DNA of 45,307 nucleotides from positions 5,561 through 50,867 of the forward strand of contig JAHEMO010000002.1 of NCBI GenBank assembly GCA_024643625.1, in the 5' to 3' direction. The first letter of the stretch is position 1; every line of letters starts with the position of its first letter. Made by a program: the position numbers and the translations under genes. Source of the DNA: Chitinophagaceae bacterium (lineage in GTDB: Bacteria; Bacteroidota; Bacteroidia; Chitinophagales; Chitinophagaceae). The notes beneath the pieces are model-generated. The model searched no databases. It was not told the origin of the DNA and saw nothing but the letters and a program-made list of their open reading frames with translations. Positions 43,503 through 45,307 of the stretch are shown here, piece by piece.

Positions 43503-45307
43503 TTGGTTAAATGGGCCATCACGATGTTTGTGATGGCAATAGTTGGCTTGTTGCCTGCCACAAAGGCACATGCCAGAGAGTCCCATGCCATTTCTTCTTC
43601 TGATTTATTTCCCGGTAGCACAGCAAAAGACACTGAAAAGCCGAATGGAAATCTCTTCTTCAATGCCGGAAGCAATAGCCCGGTATGCGTCGGCGGCACG
43701 CTAAATCTAACCGGCTCGGGTGGTGTGAGCTATGCCTGGACGGGACCGAACGGTTTTACTTCTTCTCAACAGAATCCTTCCCTATCAAATGTTACTGCTG
43801 CAAATGCAGGAACATACACCTTAGCGGTAACCGATGCAGGGGGTATTACCACCGTATTTACCACCAATGTAGTGGTAGGAGCAAAGCCGGCTATCACCCT
43901 TGGGCCGCAGGAGATAAGAACCTGTAAGGATGTAGTCAAAACATTTTTTTCGCAGGGGTCAGGTAACCCCTCTCCATCGGTACAATGGCAGCTAAGCACC
44001 ACAGCTGGATCGTCCTGGTCGAACATTTCCGGTGCTACTAATCCCAATTACACCTTTACTGCAAATTCTAATCAGGATGGAGAATACTACAGGGTAATTT
44101 ACAGCAATGCATGCGGAGCAGATACTTCTGCCGGAGTAAAGCTATTGGTCTCTTCACCGTTGCAAGTGAGCAACCCTTGCCAGCCCACTGATCAAACGGC
44201 TTGCGCCGGTTCTCCCGTCACATTTGCCACCTGTGGCAATGGTGGCCAGGACACGCTGATTGCTTTTTGGAATTATAGCACAGATGGGGGAACCACCTGG
44301 ATTGAAATTCCCTCTACCCGCGACACGGTTTTTAATGGCGTTATATATCCCAGCTACACTTTTATTCCAACGCCTGGTCAGGCCAACTGGATATTTCGTG
44401 CCCAGTTTTTAAATGGCCCTTGTGCCGAAAGCTATACTAATACAGTCGGACTAACTATCAATCCTCGTCCGGTAATGACTCTGCCCGCCAATCAGGTGTT
44501 GTGTAACGGGCAACAAACCAATACCGTAACTTTTAATAGCAGCGTGACTGGTTCAACCTTCTCATGGACTAACAGCAATACGAGTATTGGCCTTGCCGCC
44601 AACGGATCAGGTGCAGGTATTCCGGCATTTACAGCTATAAATAATGGCAATTCGCCTCAAACGGCAACCATTACCGTAACACCCACCTTTACCCAAAACG
44701 GGGTAAGCTGTCCGGGTTCGCCCGTTTCATTTACTATTACTGTAAACCCGACACCCTCTGCGCCGACAACACAACCGGTTACTTATTGCCTGGGTGCTAC
44801 GGCCATGGCACTTATGGCCACACCACTGCCGGGGCATACGCTCTTATGGTATAATACGCCAACCGGCGGAACCGGCAGCACAGTGGCGCCTACACCGCCT
44901 ACAAATGTGGCGGGAACGTTCACTTATTACGTGAGTCAGGTAAATGGAGCTAATGGCTGCGAAGGTCCGCGGGCTCCACTTGTGGTAACCATTAATCCCA
45001 TTCCCACAGTTACAGCGCCGCCCAATCTTTTGCTATGCAATGGAGCCAATACCGGCAACATTAATTTTACTGGCACGCCCTCCGGCAATGTCAGTTTCAC
45101 CTGGGCCAATAATAATCCTGCCATAGGATTGCCTGCTTCCGGCAGTGGCAACATAGCCGGCTTTAATGTGGTGAATGCGGGTAGCAGCCCTGTAACAGCA
45201 ACCATTACGGTGACACCCACTTATACGCTCAATAGTGTACCATGTCCGGGTTCGCCCCAGTCTTTCACCATTACGGTTAATCCCTCTACAGCAATTGTTA
45301 CGCCTCC
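43503..45307 (+). CDS. Large repetitive secreted protein with Ig/PKD-like domains (5' part only)
   Basis: Open to the window edge, hence absent from the ORF track; about 601 residues are visible. The start is either the TTG at 43503, giving a basic residue before the hydrophobic core (VKWAITMFVMAIVGLLP), or the ATG at 43524. A signal peptide ends near ATKAHA. The mature protein is rich in Thr, Ser, Asn, Gly and Pro: an Ig-like domain (about 60-130), a second with a WQLSTTAGSSWSNISGATNPNYTF-type motif (about 145-220), a third, then alternating PKD-like units. Two units (44457-44750 and 44991-45285) are clear copies. Such proteins in Bacteroidota are usually T9SS-exported adhesins with a C-terminal sorting domain, which would lie outside the window. 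Confidence 0.8.
   Translation, partial: MVKWAITMFVMAIVGLLPATKAHARESHAISSSDLFPGSTAKDTEKPNGNLFFNAGSNSPVCVGGTLNLTGSGGVSYAWTGPNGFTSSQQNPSLSNVTAANAGTYTLAVTDAGGITTVFTTNVVVGAKPAITLGPQEIRTCKDVVKTFFSQGSGNPSPSVQWQLSTTAGSSWSNISGATNPNYTFTANSNQDGEYYRVIYSNACGADTSAGVKLLVSSPLQVSNPCQPTDQTACAGSPVTFATCGNGGQDTLIAFWNYSTDGGTTWIEIPSTRDTVFNGVIYPSYTFIPTPGQANWIFRAQFLNGPCAESYTNTVGLTINPRPVMTLPANQVLCNGQQTNTVTFNSSVTGSTFSWTNSNTSIGLAANGSGAGIPAFTAINNGNSPQTATITVTPTFTQNGVSCPGSPVSFTITVNPTPSAPTTQPVTYCLGATAMALMATPLPGHTLLWYNTPTGGTGSTVAPTPPTNVAGTFTYYVSQVNGANGCEGPRAPLVVTINPIPTVTAPPNLLLCNGANTGNINFTGTPSGNVSFTWANNNPAIGLPASGSGNIAGFNVVNAGSSPVTATITVTPTYTLNSVPCPGSPQSFTITVNPSTAIVTP
44457..44750 (+). repeat. PKD-like coding repeat, copy 1
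   Basis: Encodes a unit of about 98 residues from INPRPV to FTITVNP, with a cysteine in LCNG at the start and another in CPGSP near the end. The same order of elements (LCNG, FSWTNSNTSIGL, ATITVTPTFTQNG, CPGSPVSFTITVNP) recurs in copy 2. Confidence 0.75.
44991..45285 (+). repeat. PKD-like coding repeat, copy 2
   Basis: Encodes INPIPT to FTITVNP with LCNG, FTWANNNPAIGL, ATITVTPTYTLNS and CPGSPQSFTITVNP, matching copy 1 at about 530-bp period. A different domain (TYCLGATAMALMATPLPGHTLLWYNTP) separates the copies, so the repeating unit is a two-domain module. Confidence 0.75.

Noticed and set aside
1-45307. CRISPR array, prophage, insertion sequence or plasmid functions
   Set aside because: No regular spacer-repeat pattern, no transposase, integrase, capsid or replication protein, and no terminal inverted repeats were seen in reading the window.

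Overview
The window reads as a chromosomal segment from a member of the Bacteroidota, most likely of the Chitinophagaceae type. This is inferred from protein style, not from a marker gene. Supporting signs are a type IX secretion plug-like (DUF5103) protein, a TamL-type outer-membrane lipoprotein, a very large alpha-2-macroglobulin-like protein, the gene order rpsF-rpsR-rplI, the lack of clear Shine-Dalgarno sequences, and several promoters matching the Bacteroidota -7 box TAnnTTTG. Most of the window is ordinary core genome. I see no prophage, insertion sequence, CRISPR array or integration site.

Layout. 1-3.2 kb (+): sterol-desaturase-like hydroxylase, a one-domain asparaginase, a MATE exporter. 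3.2-4.6 kb (-): rpsF-rpsR-rplI with a structured leader and a terminator. 4.7-12 kb (-): an exported LD-carboxypeptidase and the 2068-residue macroglobulin-like protein. 12.1-16.95 kb (-): sucD, then maeB-mlaE-mlaF. 17.3-22.6 kb: cystathionine beta-synthase (-), an ABC exporter (+), a non-coding stretch with a probable structured RNA, and ahcY (-). 22.7-27.6 kb: an Lrp/AsnC regulator (+), then a glycosidase lipoprotein, dapF and a nucleoside phosphorylase (-). 27.7 kb: tRNA-Cys. 27.8-34 kb: small membrane protein, GNAT enzyme, secreted protein, Na+-symporter, T9SS plug-like protein, FtsX-type permease, TrmH methylase. 34-39.8 kb: tamL (+), truB, a DUF58 protein and a proline-rich secreted protein (-). 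39.9-42.5 kb (+): thrS-infC with its own terminator. 42.5-45.3 kb: a VOC dioxygenase-like protein (-) and the start of a large repetitive secreted protein (+) cut by the window edge.

How they fit together. ahcY (makes homocysteine) and cystathionine beta-synthase (uses it) lie near a divergent Lrp-type regulator. Between ahcY and that regulator are three 13-bp repeats spaced exactly 31 bp apart, a likely operator array. maeB, sucD and the phosphotransacetylase-like tail of MaeB belong to central carbon metabolism. mlaE/mlaF, tamL, the macroglobulin-like protein, LD-carboxypeptidase and dapF all concern the cell envelope. The ORF track starts several genes too early (sucD, maeB, the beta-synthase, the ABC exporter, the phosphorylase, the plug-like protein, truB, the VOC protein). 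Corrected starts are given. The track also misses the partial gene at the right edge because it has no stop inside the window.
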